From NCBI GenBank assembly GCA_010909165.1, contig VJWM01000186.1:124001-188000 (forward strand): a DNA stretch of 64,000 nucleotides, in the 5' to 3' direction. The stretch comes from Anthoceros angustus (Eukaryota > Streptophyta > Anthocerotopsida > Anthocerotales > Anthocerotaceae). The translations under genes were made by a program, and so were the position numbers. Below the pieces are notes generated by a model that was given only the letters and a program-made list of their open reading frames with translations, had not been told where the DNA came from and searched no databases. Positions 11,001-22,756 of this stretch are shown piece by piece (positions within the stretch are counted from its first letter, which is position 1; every line of letters starts with the position of its first letter).

Positions 11001-14000
11001 GCGCATTCTAACTGTTGATCTTTTGGGTCCTGCCAGCATTACATCCAACTCACCCATGGACCTGTGTTGAAGCCTCAAACAAAGAAGGTTGATGACAAGG
11101 GATTGTTTTGTTTCGAGGTAGGTGGCCCTCCATGGTCTAGTATGTAATCATGTATGTTCATGCTTCTTATGTCTTTTCTCCTGTCCTGTAGCAGGTTCCT
11201 CAAGGAGAGTATAGACTTTCTGTTTTGCCGGATGGAGAAGAAAGAGCTATGGGTGTGCTGTTTTTGCCACCTGTCTTGGATGTGTCTGTCAATGCACCAG
11301 TTCTGAATATTTTGTTCACACAGGTATTAAGTGGAGTCTGCAGATCTTGCGTTCTGTCTTATTTTGTCCATATCTTTGCAGTTTCTGGGGTTCATCAGAT
11401 TTTGTCATTGATAGGCCCAAGTAAGCATCTCTGGCACTGTGAAGTGCAAGGCTGGATGCAGCCCACGTGTGGCTGTGTCTCTTACTCCTTCTGTAAAGAC
11501 ACATTCTTCGGAAACAGAACCAGCTAGACTATCATTTCTGGACAGCACTGGTGGTTTTATATTTGACGGATTATTTCCTGGAAAATACATACTTGAGGTA
11601 CATTTCTTGTTGGAAAATCTTATTTGCAGATTAGCATCAGTACAACATCTATGTTCTGTGACTGGTGACCTCATTTTGTTGATGATGGTCAGGTTACCCA
11701 CCATCCCTCCAGTGACGTAAACATTTTGGACGATGACTGGTGCTGGGATCAGAAGCAGTTGCTCGTAGAAGTGGGCACTGATGATCTGGTTGGGCTTACT
11801 TTCGTGCAAAAAGGGTTTTGGATGCCTGTCAAATCTACTCATGATGTAGAAGCTCTCATCCTGCATCCTAACAAGGGAGCTGTTTCTTTGAAAATTAAGG
11901 TTGAGCCTTTATGCAGTGCCAGGTTGTGCATTAGTTGAATGATGTGATGTGCAGGTCCGGGGACATTAATGGCTGTTGACTTAAAGCTGACTGTAATGTG
12001 GATTTTCCAGAGAGGGTGGCAGCAGGAATGCTTGGAAACCTCAGGTGTTCATGAATTGTTTTTAGGGGATGCGTGTATTTCTTTTGGTGGAGGCCCCTTC
12101 ACTTATGATACAGGCAAATCTCAGGTAGTCTGGTACAGCATGATTGTATCTCTGGTTCCGCAGAGTGAACCAGAGATGTTGGCGTTTTGCGGTTCTTGAC
12201 TAGCACAGCTGTTGGTGGGTGATTTCTCAATGCTCAGTGTGTTTCAACTTCGCAGCCCCTAATCCTGGTGGGAGAGAAGTATTTGCTGAGAGGACAAATA
12301 CACATAGATTCAAGATTGTACCCAAATGCAAACAAGTTGAGGAGCATTTCTTTAGATGTGCAGCAGGCAGAAAGGATAATGGTCGGGCCAATCAATGCCT
12401 ACATAGTTTCTGAAGCAAATGAATCCCACCCGGTTGCAATCTTTCATTACACTCATTTGGCTAAAATGGGTGACATGTTAACTTTCGCACCCAGGTATGC
12501 TAGGTAATGGGAAGTTATCTACATTTTTGCTTTCTGCCTTTATCTACCCTTGTTTGCAAAGCTTTTACATTGTCACTGCTATACATTCTTCTCAAATTAA
12601 AGGTTATCGTGAATGATGGTTTGGCAGACATCTCTCACAGCAGGACATTCATCCGGTACATACTGAGCTTGATGGCGTGCTCTTCTACCCACTTCTACAG
12701 CAGGTACAACGCACCTTTTTTCAGCTGCTTATTTGGAACCTTTCAAATGGTTATGAGATGCATGTTGGTGACTGGTCGGAGGTTGCAACCTTGTGCAGGT
12801 GCATGTGAAAGTTGATGCATGCCAACCTGAGATCCCAACTTTTCATGGACGACCAGGAGTGCTTGTCAGAGGAAGCGTAAGTCCAGCTCTTGAAGGAGTG
12901 GGCATAACTGTCATTGCAAATGAAGACAGCAGTGTTGGTTCTTTGAAGGTTGGAGATATTGCTTTTAGGACATCAACAACACAAGATGGCATGTTTACAG
13001 CAGGCCCCCTCTTTGATGACACAACCTACAGTGTGAAAGCAGAAAAGGTAACTGCATTGCATCATCATTCCAGCTAAATAACTTGCCATAGTTTTTTTGG
13101 GAGGCTGACGTTTGGGACTCAGGCCGGGTATTATTTCAAACCTACTGGAAACAATGCATTTGCTTGTCATCAACTTGGTCAAATAAGAGTAAACATAGTG
13201 CCTGGAGACGGAGCAGAAAGTCAACTTCCAGAAGTCCTCTTGTCTCTCAGCGGTGATGACGGCTACCGGAAGAATGCAGCAACTTCCAGAGGAGGAGTCC
13301 TAACGTTTGAGAACCTGTTTCCTGGCAGTTTTTTCTTGCGGCCATTTTTGAAGGTAGCATGCTATTTGCAATGGTGAAGATTTCTAGCCTGTAGCTTGTT
13401 TGGGGGGCTAAAGTCCTCAGATTCCTCTCAGGAATACAAGTTCTCACCTGCTGCAGCGGCAATTGAAGTGGGATCGGGAGTGACCAAGGAGGTGGATTTT
13501 CTAGCCACTCGAATTGCTTACAGGTCTGCCCTTCAAGGATGTATGCAGCTCTTCGTGAGCAGAAATTTATAGATATTGAGAAATCAGGCAGGATGTGGTA
13601 AAAATTTATTAGGTTATCTTTGCAGTGCATTAGGTGTTGTGACATCTCTCAATGGAAGGCCTGAAGAAGGGGTGTTTTTGGAAGCCCGCTCTCACAATGG
13701 GGAATACTACGAGGAGACTATGACAGGTCCAGAAGGCAGATACAGACTTAGAGGTCTCTCACCTCACTCAAACTATATTCTACAAGTCATCAGTAAAGGT
13801 GACCGTCGAACAATGCTGAAAGTGGAGCGAGCTGTGCCAGTTTCGGTAACCGTGGAGGTATGAGTACCAAGTTGCCCCTCAACTTGAGACCACCGTTTGC
13901 TAATTCTGTCATATACTCCACTGGGATGAAATGATCTCCACTAGGATGTGATTATGTGTCAAAGAAATTTGATTCAGGCACAGAGTATTCTTGCAGGTCA

Positions 14001-14762
14001 CTAACGAGGACATCCTAGGAGTAAACTTTGTGGTGTTTGAGCAAGCTGAAACGGCTGTAATGATGGGAGTGGCTGAAGGCAGGGGTGTGGAAGGAGGAAC
14101 TTGGCAACCACACTTGGTAGCAGAAGCCATGTTTATTTTGGAGACAGACAAGGTGGAAACAAGAAGATTGCCGGCGATCAATTACTTTGAATTTAAAGGG
14201 CTTCCGAATGGCAGATATGTTGTGCGACTTGTATCAGATTTACCTGATCAGACACATGATTTTGAGTCAGACGTGTTTGAGGTAGATCTCCAACAGAAAG
14301 TTTTTGTTCAACTGGAGCCCGTAAGGTTTCTTGTGAAAAATCGACTACATAAGGCTGTAAGTATCCGGCTCTATCTCACTGGCTCCATGTCCATCAGCTT
14401 CCTGTTCTGGGCCCCAGGATGTAACTCTCAAGTATTCTGTGGAGGGAAGTCCACCAGCAGCAACTGTGTTGGTTGGATGTAATTGAAGTTTGTCATTGTG
14501 CTTCAGGAGATAATTTCAGCTCCCGTACTGCCAATCATTGCAGCAATGCTGGTCGTAACTTTCGTTGCTACTATTCCCAGGTGGGTTCCGTTTGACCACC
14601 CTTCTGCTTCACTGTTGTTTACATGTGACCGACTAACTGAAGAGAGTTTGCATACAAGGCAGGTTAAGAGAGGTGTACCATGCTATTGCCGTGGGCAGAA
14701 CGAGTACAGCGGCAGCACAGAAGAAAGAAGTGAAGAAGACAATACCTCGAAAACGAGCATAG
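8073..14762 (+). CDS. NOMO: NOMO-like ER membrane protein (nodal modulator), 27 exons
   Basis: Exons: 8073-8171, 8321-8386, 8531-8617, 8729-8785, 8965-9029, 9170-9351, 9569-9630, 9737-9820, 9940-10093, 10179-10294, 10400-10528, 10657-10728, 10824-10919, 11037-11117, 11195-11323, 11415-11597, 11693-11899, 12011-12124, 12256-12494, 12628-12703, 12799-13047, 13123-13353, 13432-13523, 13626-13857, 13997-14356, 14507-14580, 14663-14762. They join in frame to 1211 aa, close to Arabidopsis At3g62360. A signal peptide (1-23) is followed by GCGGFVE and a long lumenal region of Ig/carboxypeptidase-regulatory-like repeats (for example SGRVLGAVGG, RGSVSPALEGVGI). One C-terminal membrane segment (about 1158-1177) leads to a short basic tail. 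In animals NOMO pairs with nicalin and TMEM147 at the Sec61 translocon to help multipass proteins insert; the same role here is inferred. Intron 11 (10529-10656) has a GC donor; all others I defined are GT-AG. Exon 19 could instead end at 12503, still in frame. Confidence 0.92.
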
Positions 14763-15395
14763 TTAGCTCTGGGGACTGGGATGGCAGGGTCGTTTGGAAG
14801 TCCGGTAATGACGGAAGGAGTCTTAGTGTACAACCCGCCGGCAAATGCTCATGGGATTCGGACTGCCGGATGCCACCCCAACCACGTACACAGCGTGTCA
14901 TTGACGCTGTCCATAGATGCATTGCGAGCTTTGTGGCCATTCCCATGCCCATGTGAGGCAGTGCTATCTGTCTTGAGGATATTTCCACCAACTTTTAGGA
15001 AAGGACCCGACACAGATGTGAAAGTGATTTTCCCTCGAGGCTACAAGAGAGTGTGGGTTTTTTTTTGTCTATGGTTCTGAAGTTGTCCTGGGGGACGTAT
15101 TGGCGTTCAATCCTTTTTTGTGTTTTTGATTCTAATCTCGATTTTTCTATCTCAACAAATTCAATGCATGGTATTCTGATCTGGTTGAGTGATCGGTTTC
15201 CACAATCTCCCCTCTTCGGATGGCAAGAGAGCCGTGTTTTAGTTCCTTGTGGTTTGGTGGCTCTCCCCTCGTATTGACCTTAAAAAAACAAAAGGATCTG
15301 TTTGGTACTCACGAGTCAACTGACAAAATTATGTAGATGGCAGCCCAGTAGTTGCCGAGAATAGTGTCCTAAAGTAGATCTCCAACATAGGCCTT
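14763..15395. other. Convergent intergenic region / 3' UTRs
   Basis: Lies between the NOMO stop and the stop of the minus-strand CCCH gene. It includes a T-rich tract near 15055-15070 and TTAAAAAAACAAAA at about 15279-15292, which could serve as polyadenylation-associated elements. No coding family is recognisable in the short open frames. Confidence 0.5.
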
Positions 15396-17591
15396 CTAAT
15401 GGAGAGCAATCCACCGCTGTACGTGCCTCCAGCAAATGGAGCACTGTGTATCGTTGTGCCTGGACAAGCCAAACTTGTTCTTGCAGATTGGACAAACCAT
15501 ACGATGACCACATGGCACGGCTACCCAGATAGCTTTTCGCTGCTCACACACTGGACACAGTCCTGCCAGGAACTGAGTTTCACCCCCCACTGCCCCCACT
15601 GCGAAGGGTGCCCATGGTGAAGAAAGCTTTAAACCGCACTCAGTGGACGATGATGGTAGAACACTCTGTGGTGACTCCTGCGAGACGCACTATCGGGTTA
15701 GAAGGCAAGTGCGCCGATTGTTCGACTCACACCGAGCTTCAATTGAATGAACGACTTACAGTTTGCACACCTGCTCAAGATTGCTTGTTGGCGACTCTAT
15801 ATACGCGCTCCATAGGGAATTGTCTCTTGCATGCATCCTGGGAAGAGAATGATCAAAGGCAAGCGAAGCTGCATAGCTGGCTGCAGTTTTTGTTACAGGG
15901 ATGTGCGATTGGCCTGCAATGTCTGTTTCGTGACTGGCCTGGTTTGCATGTCTATCTCGGAGGAGGTTTCTAGATCTGTCTTCCATAGGCTGGCTTTCCG
16001 GAGGCCGTAACAGAGCCAGAAGTTCTGCAAAACACTCATGATCCTCGACCTCGTTGTGGTTTGCAAGATGATGGTGCCGGAAAGATACTTCGTCTCCGAC
16101 AGTATCACGGGAATTCACAATCGATGAAGCATCTTCAAAAAAAGATCCTCCTGCATCACTGACCAGACTGCTCTTTAAGTCCGCTGAACTGACAACCCCT
16201 GGATAGCTCCGATGTGATGTGACAACAGAAGGGACAACTTGCATTGATGGAAGACTCTTCTGAGTGCTGCAGGCTGCTGCGGCATAAGATCGACCAGCAT
16301 CGACAACAGAGCTGCAAACTAGCTGACAACTTGCAGAGCTTTTCGAATGTGCAGCTGGGAGAGCCCTTGAAGATAATGGAAGCAAAACCATATGTGTAGC
16401 TGGACCTCTGCCAACTGGAACTATTTTCATTCTGCATAGCTCGGAAATGGAACGAATAAAATCACTCAGCTTGTGATAGCCAAGTCCAACGTGATCAAGC
16501 TCCAGGCCACATGTTGCTCTGAAGTCACCCTTTAGTGAAGACAGGGGATACCATTCCCCTTCTTTTAGCCGGCTTGATACCTCACTCAAAAAACCGGGAA
16601 GCCATTGCTTGAATTTTGTAACCCAAGCTGGAGGTGATCCCTGAATCTCTGGCAGCACTGTGCTCTGGAATGAACTTGGTGAAGTACACTTTGCAGCATT
16701 TGAATCCACGCCCAAAACAGACCGCAAAGGTAGGACTCGCGCCCGATGTTTCTGGCATCCCGTCACCTTTATCCAAGACGCTTCGGATTCATCTACTGAC
16801 TCGCCAGCAAGGGATCCCAAAGAGAGGTTGAGCGAGCTGTTGTCCTCAACTTGACTTGATAAATCGCTTCCCGGTCCCACATCAACACCTGGCAGCACCG
16901 ATCTAGCAACCGCGCTCTTGATCTCGACCTGGACACCACAGCTTATGGATCAACTTGCATCCTGCAGAATAGACCATAAACAGCAGACAAATCAAACTGT
17001 GCAAAGAACCTTTTTCCCAATTATGCTGACGTAGTGAGCCTGGACGGCAGCGGTAACAGATCCTTCGTGTTTGAACGTTACAAAGCCGAAGCCTCGTGAC
17101 TGAATGTGATCACCAGAGTGACTGCCGATTACTATGGCATCCATCACTGGACCGAAATTCTCCTCGAACAATTCCCGAAGAACTTCTGCCGAAGGAACGT
17201 GATGGCTTCCCTTATTAGAGACGAAGTGAAACAAGTTTCTATCGTTCTGAATGTGTCCACGGGGAAATGAACTCACCAGATTCGACGGAGGGAGGGAGGC
17301 CACCCACGAAGACTTTCTTGCTCAGATCCTCGGTCACTCGCTGTGCTCATCCAGACAGAGAGACCAGGCGTCGACGTGTTAAATATACACATTAAATAGC
17401 TAGCGAAGGAACGCTGTGTGTCCACCTATCATGCAATCAGAAAGGTGCTTAACCTTGTTAGTCGCTTGATTTTGTTTTGAAACTCCCGTCATGAGCCTTG
17501 CTCGCCCGAGCTCTTCCTCTCCGTGAGCGAAAAAGCATCTCTCCCCACGAACACAGCCACCAGGCATTCCAAAATAACGGCACATTTCCAT
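15396..17591 (-). CDS. CCCH zinc finger / RRM / OST-HTH (LOTUS) / RING protein
   Basis: Five exons on the minus strand: 17591-17454, 17340-17277, 17185-17010, 16928-15771, 15677-15396. They join in frame to 605 aa. Domains: a CCCH finger with C-x8-C-x5-C-x3-H spacing (C4, C13, C19, H23); an RRM (about 54-126) with RNP2 KVFVGGL and RNP1 RGFGFVTF (98-105); an OST-HTH/LOTUS-like domain (about 227-311, PAWVTKFKQWLPGFL to THMVLLPL); a Ser-rich linker; and a C-terminal C3HC4 RING (C553, C556, C568, H570, C574, C577, C591, C594). CCCH-RRM-OST-HTH combinations are known in plants (AtC3H18 group). The first three domains point to RNA binding, the RING to E3 ubiquitin ligase activity; both are inferred from domains. 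The start is the first of two close ATGs; the upstream frame is AT-rich and unlike coding sequence. Confidence 0.88.
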
Positions 17592-19307
17592 CTCGTCTTC
17601 CCGCCGGAGGTGGGAAGAGTGCGTCTTTTTTGTCCGGAGTGTGTTCTCTTTTAAAGAAAACAAAGTACGAGAATTAAAAAACTTTAGAGAAAACAACAAC
17701 GAAAAAATGAACGTCAATAGAGAGAGGGTTTAGAGTGGGCCCCAGTGATAACTATTTCTTTAGTAATGGGAGCACTAATTTTCGCCCTCCGAGGTGCAGT
17801 GTATGGCATACCAAAGGGGACAAAGGGGATGGGACATTTTTTTTTCGCGAAACCCATGCAAGGCGTAGGGATCTTGAGGAATATATCCTACATTCCAGTA
17901 CGGTTTCTTTTTTCACAGCACATGGTCAGATGGCCGCTTTGGCGCCCTAACTAAGAGCGGCCAAGCACCAAAGGGGACACACACAATGTCCTCGAAACGG
18001 GTGTCCTTGAAAAATTTTCAGTGCTTTCACCTTTGAAAACAAAGAGATGGGACACTATGTTTTCGAATGTTTCCGCACTACCTTATGCCATTAAGTTTTC
18101 TTCCATGGCATCCAATGGCCGGCAAACCCTAACCTGGCCGCTGCGCCGGCCGCTCCATCTGCTTGACAAACCCTACTCAGCCGCTGGCATGGGTTTCGCA
18201 TGCAATGACGGCCGCAGGCACGCCATGGTTTGCGATCACGAACCATGCACGGACGGTAGTGTCCCGTCTTGACTATGGACTTTGCGACCGTGTATTCCTT
18301 AAGGAACCCGCGATGCTGGAAACAATGAGAACCACGATCCTCTTTCAAACAAGAAGAAGCACGATCTGGCTCGAATCAGGAAGAGGGGATGGCCAACAGT
18401 AACATGAAAGCCGCCTTCAACCTTCACAGGCAGGGCCTTCAGAGGAGGCGGCAAACCTCTCATTACAGATGGGTGCACTAAACATCGTGCATAGAACGAA
18501 AATCCCACATCATGCCCAAGACCTTCAACAAAAACATGATTGCAGCCTTCCATACTACCAAGTCCGCTATACATACGGACCTTTCAATTTCACGGCCATG
18601 AGGATCCCAAAGTGCATCCTTTGGCAAAGCCGACTTGGGCTTCCACCATCTCCACCAATGACGAGGTCGTGAATGCTGTGATCAAGAGGAGAAGGGCCAG
18701 AAATGGTACGTCAAAGGATCACGCCAATCCCATGCATGAGAAGGCTCGGCGAGTGGTTTAGGAGCAACCTTAGCATACTGAAATGATAGCTCACAGAAAC
18801 ATGGCGATACCCAATGAATACATGCCTCACAACCAGACGGACATCCAGAGCGGGCCAAGTTAGCTCACAGTATTGCAGGCTCCAAACACAAATCGACCTA
18901 TTACCTTGCACACACTCGCATGCTTGGTTATCTGAAAAAGCCAACTCCTCATTTGTCACATGAAGGCCAAACGGCAGCACCACATATTGCAGCATCAGTA
19001 GCCATAAGGCATGGCAACCTGGCAACCTTCCAAAGAAGCTGCGTGGCGGGACCACCACCACCACCGTCTACCCAACAACCTCGCCAAGAATGTTTACGCT
19101 GCGTGCAAAGAGCCAAAATTCACACCGAAGGGGTGCCATTCCATTGATCAAAAAAGGATGTCCACTGCACACATCGCAAAATTGCACAGCTAGCATCAAA
19201 CCCTATCTCCTATTGCGGCCTTCCTAAGGCGCATGCTTCGGCCCCCTATGCAAAAAACCAAAAACCGCTGCTGATGCAACTCTCAGCACAAGGGATGACG
19301 ACGCCGC
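17592..19307. other. Intergenic, no supported gene
   Basis: About 1.7 kb with only short random-looking open frames. It begins with the promoter and 5' leader of the CCCH gene. A roughly 70-bp stretch with runs of T and words such as GATGGGACATTTTTTTTT (17830-17850) and GATGGGACACTATGTTTT (18045-18062) may be old repeat DNA. I recognise no family. Confidence 0.45.
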
Positions 19308-19440
19308 CTACTTCTCCTTGTCGTCCATGCGCTTGATCCTCTGCCGGAGAACCTTAATTGTCCCCTCAATGGCCTCGACGGCGTCGAGCATTCCGCGGCT
19401 CATTGCTCTCCTGTCCCGGTCGCTTCTCTCCGAGATTACT
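19308..19440 (-). pseudogene. 3' end of an unidentified coding sequence
   Basis: On the minus strand about 43 codons stay open and end with TAG (19308-19310). The tail is charged and probably helical, including DRDRRAMSRGMLDAVEAIEG and LRQRIKRMDDKEK. Such tails occur at the ends of Myb/trihelix-like proteins of Harbinger-type elements, but the piece is too short to assign. It stops where the LINE sequence begins (about 19440), so its upstream part was probably lost by insertion or rearrangement. Confidence 0.35.
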
Positions 19441-20154
19441 TTACCCTCGAGGATCCCTTTAGTGGGTTCTTGGAGTTGTTCCTTTTAGCGGCTGCGGTGG
19501 CAAGGAGGGAGACCCCCTTTCGGATTGCTCAAGTATTGGGGGCCAGTCGTTTGTTGGCTATGTAGAAGCCCACCCCCGGGGTTCGCCCCATAGTAGTGGG
19601 AGAGGCGTTTTTGCGTTTAATTAGTCGCAACATTGCCATCCAACTTCGGGAGCAATTCCAGGGTCACCTCAGCCCACACCAATTTGGCATAGCTACTCCG
19701 GGGGGATGCGAGTCCGTGGCTTTCGGTGTGAGGGCGATCTCGGAGTCCCATGCCGACTGGGTGGCATTGTAGATGGATGTCGAAAATGCTTTTAACACGG
19801 TCTCCAGGAAGGCCATTTTCGACGAGCTCAAGGTTGCAGGTGGGCAGCTTGCCAACCTTATCCCATTTGTCCGCTCTTTTTACGGGTCCCCTTCAGATCT
19901 CTACTATTAGCATGGGCCCGCTATCGAGGGGGTTTCGGTGTTGGCCTCAGCAGTTGGCACAAGGCAAGGGGAACCGTTGGGGGGCGCCCTGTTTGCCATG
20001 GCTCATTACCGAGCTCTGTCCATAACTGCCTCCTCATTTTGGAATTGTTTGTATCCCTTGGTAGTAGATGACACCCATATCATGGGGCTTGGTGACTGGG
20101 TCAAGGGGGATTTTGATATATTATCTTCAGAGCTCTCTCGCCTCAATCTGAAGG
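19440..20154 (+). mobile_element. LINE reverse transcriptase remnant, 5' part of a split element
   Basis: The RT domain of a non-LTR retrotransposon, with blocks PIVVGEAFLRLISRNIAI, HQFGIATPGGCES, MDVENAFNTVSRKAIF, GTRQGEPLGGALFAMAHYRA and the active-site box VVDDTHIMG. Three stops interrupt it: TAG near 19562, TAG near 19770 and TAG near 19909. The frame ends with LSRLNLK at 20154, where the CACTA element starts, and continues at 31514 after it. The same protein is found at 62.4-64 kb. Confidence 0.85.
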
Positions 20155-20182
20155 CACTACTAGAAACATGGTGCCCATGTTA
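20155..20182. repeat. CACTA left terminal inverted repeat
   Basis: Twenty-eight bases that match the inverted right end (31486-31513) with one mismatch at base 20. Matching weakens after base 28. A hairpin-like CAGGCTTTGCATACAAGCCTG follows in the subterminal zone at about 20244-20264. Confidence 0.92.
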
Positions 20183-21112
20183 CGGGTTTGTGACACGGTT
20201 CTTGATACGGCCCTCTAGAACGTTACATTTCTTGCTTCGTGCACAGGCTTTGCATACAAGCCTGCATTTGTTACACCTGCTTGTAACACTATTCCCTTCC
20301 CGGGCGGGTGCATTGTGTTCCTATTACCCGCCCTCCCCGTCTTTTCGCAGCTGCCCCCTTATAATACAATATTCAGGTTCGTCTCGGTTTAAAGAGTGCG
20401 CTGAAGTCGCGGGCTCCACACGATGCGCCAGTGTCAGGGAACCGGAGTTCCGCTCCCGCTTGTACGCGTTTTTTTAAGTGCGTGGCTCACATCGATGGCG
20501 TCTGTCGTGTCCGCCTCTACCATTCCATACGTGCAGATAGGGCGACGTATACATGGCCGTGTGCCATGGAGGAAATGGGCGCGATGGCCATAAAGGCGCC
20601 ACGATCGTCGACGGCCGCCCACGCCACGCCATGTAAGTCGGTATGTCGGTGAATGCCCATGCTAGGGTGAGTTGTGGGTACTTCCAAGCGGTGGGCAAAG
20701 CGATTTGGCGGTGTGCGAAGAGGCGTGGACGCGTGACTCAATCACGGCGACTACGCGACGCCGTGAAGCGCGTGGGTGGATCGACCAGCGTCTTGGGATG
20801 CCAGTGTTTTGCATTACCTTTGTGAAGTCACGATTGCCAAGCTCGTGTCGGATGGTTTTCATCCCGTGTCCCTCGGGATTTCCAGGCGGGGCCTTGAAAT
20901 TTGGGACTCGGCAATGGCACCGAAATGAGAGGGTCGATCCTACAAACACCGCAACATCGGCGATGAACACTTGGGATCTCCACACGACAAACAACGTCGC
21001 AGTGGTTGCTAGCTAGTGGGAGCGCTCGAATGAATTGTGCCTCTTGCAAAACACCTGTGCACAATCAGTATCATGGAACATGACATTCCCTAGCGTACAG
21101 GCAGTGCATACA

Positions 21113-22087
21113 TCAGACACCAAGTTTCTGACATGAACTGTGCCCAAGAAACTCGCCTTCAAAAACCTCCACGTTCACAGGATCGGAAAGACACTTTATT
21201 CGGAACAGGTACGCATGCGATCGACCAGCGATGAGCCCATACAGTATCCCTCCAGCCAAGGTGTAGCACGCTTCGACTATCATTTCTGCTGCCTCTAGAA
21301 GCTGGAAATGCCCTTCGTCATTGCACATGAAATCTGCATAACCGGCAAACCGCTCCACCCTGTTGTAAGTGAACAGAAATCTGGTCTGAAACCTGTGGAA
21401 GTTTGCACTGTCCACTTGTTGCTTCATAAGCGTCACTATACCACATGCTGCTGAAGGGGATGTGAGCATGGATCGCAAGGCATACTCTGGCCCTGTCCAG
21501 AGCAGGTACCGACGCTCATCCCATTGAGGGCCCCTTTCCCGCACATAGATATGCTGGCCCCACCTCCACTTGTGATATTGAGCCTCTTCTTGCAAAGATG
21601 TCCGCAAGTTCCCACAAATCCATTGTGCCTTGTTTGGTGTCGACATATTTTCACCAAATTGGGCCACCTTCTGCACTACAAGAACGTCAAACTTGTTGGC
21701 CCCTACCATCGCATCGCAATACATTCTCTCCCTTGGAGTCTCAAACCTCAGGACAATGATATTGTCCCGCCATGCTTGCCTCGTTTCGGTGCCCGAAACA
21801 CGAATATAGCGAGCTCTTTCGCTCGCCCCAGAAAGCCCACACCCAACCTTTCCGAGCATGCTGCCCACACATCCGCCCTTTCCCCACCATCTCGGATGGC
21901 AGCACTGGCAACGGACCATCGTCTTCCAAGCTTGCCCTTGCTGCAAAAAAACGATGATGCATTTCGGGCAACCCCGATGCCTCCATGACTGGACCACCCA
22001 CTTGCCATCTCCCGCTTCCCACACGAACGGTGTCTTCACTGTCCCAAAACGGTAGGCCCAGACATACACCTTCTCCTCACCTTCCAC
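21113..22087 (-). CDS. Unknown antisense ORF inside the CACTA element
   Basis: A 324-codon open frame opposite to tnp2, between the left end and the transposase. The frame opens at a GTG and the first ATG is about codon 58 (KTMVRCQCC), so the true start may be there or in an upstream exon. It has a possible metal-binding cluster, CPKC followed 18 residues later by CQCC. The rest looks globular, mixed hydrophobic and charged, with no family I recognise. The codons before the first ATG overlap a tandem duplication (22027-22305), so its first residues (EGEEKVYVWAYRFG) are encoded twice. It could be an accessory transposon protein, a captured host exon or a long non-coding open frame. Confidence 0.4.
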   Translation of the reverse strand: MEGEEKVYVWAYRFGTVKTPFVWEAGDGKWVVQSWRHRGCPKCIIVFLQQGQAWKTMVRCQCCHPRWWGKGGCVGSMLGKVGCGLSGASERARYIRVSGTETRQAWRDNIIVLRFETPRERMYCDAMVGANKFDVLVVQKVAQFGENMSTPNKAQWICGNLRTSLQEEAQYHKWRWGQHIYVRERGPQWDERRYLLWTGPEYALRSMLTSPSAACGIVTLMKQQVDSANFHRFQTRFLFTYNRVERFAGYADFMCNDEGHFQLLEAAEMIVEACYTLAGGILYGLIAGRSHAYLFRIKCLSDPVNVEVFEGEFLGHSSCQKLGV

Positions 22088-22305
22088 GGGCCCGAGGTCC
22101 GCGCTCCAAATCGGAGGGGCAGCACTTCATCCCTTCGCTCCGTTGGGTGCGGGGCTGGCCGCTCAGACGGTGTCTTCCTCCCAAATCGGTAGGCCCAGAC
22201 ATACACCTTCTCCTCACCTTCCACGGGCCCGAGGTCCGCGCTCCAAATCGGAGGGGCAGCACTTCATCCCCTTCGCTCCGTTGGGTGCGGGAGCTGGCCG
22301 TTCTG
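22027..22305. repeat. Two-copy tandem duplication, about 138 bp
   Basis: Copies at about 22027-22165 and 22167-22305 share GGTAGGCCCAGACATACACC, CACGGGCCCGAGGTCCGCGC and TTCGCTCCGTTGGGTGCGGG. They differ by short indels. The array lies at the 5' side of the antisense ORF. Confidence 0.85.
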
Positions 22306-22756
22306 TATCGGTGTCATAATCCGTTCCTTCAGACGCTCCGCTGCCTCCATGCCGCCTCCTCCCAGCTGCTAAACGGTATTCTATTGGCGGGTCTGCCATT
22401 GCTAAGGACACCACCGCCATGCGTGTGGTTCAGAATGGCCGACATGTCCTGGAAGTAAGCCTCTGTCTCCGGTGTTTCTTCCATGGCGCAGGCGCGACAG
22501 ATGGCGGAGCAGCAAGTACTGGGCTGAGAAAAAACTGCAGAACACTGGATTCGCGACTGACCACACCGCCCTCTTCCCTGTCAGCATATGGAAGAAACGA
22601 CGCTGCAGGAATTGTGGAGAACACTTACCAGCCGGAGCTGCAATTCTGGATATCGCTTCCTCTGCAGGATGGTGGTTGTCTGCGCTACTGGGTAGCAGAA
22701 GCACATTTAGTACCTGCACATTTCCCGATGGGGCATGAGTTTTCGCCATAAAGCAC

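Noticed and set aside
11405-11866. Minus-strand 153-codon ORF across NOMO exons 16-17
   Set aside because: It overlaps well-supported NOMO exons and an intron, with no domain of its own.
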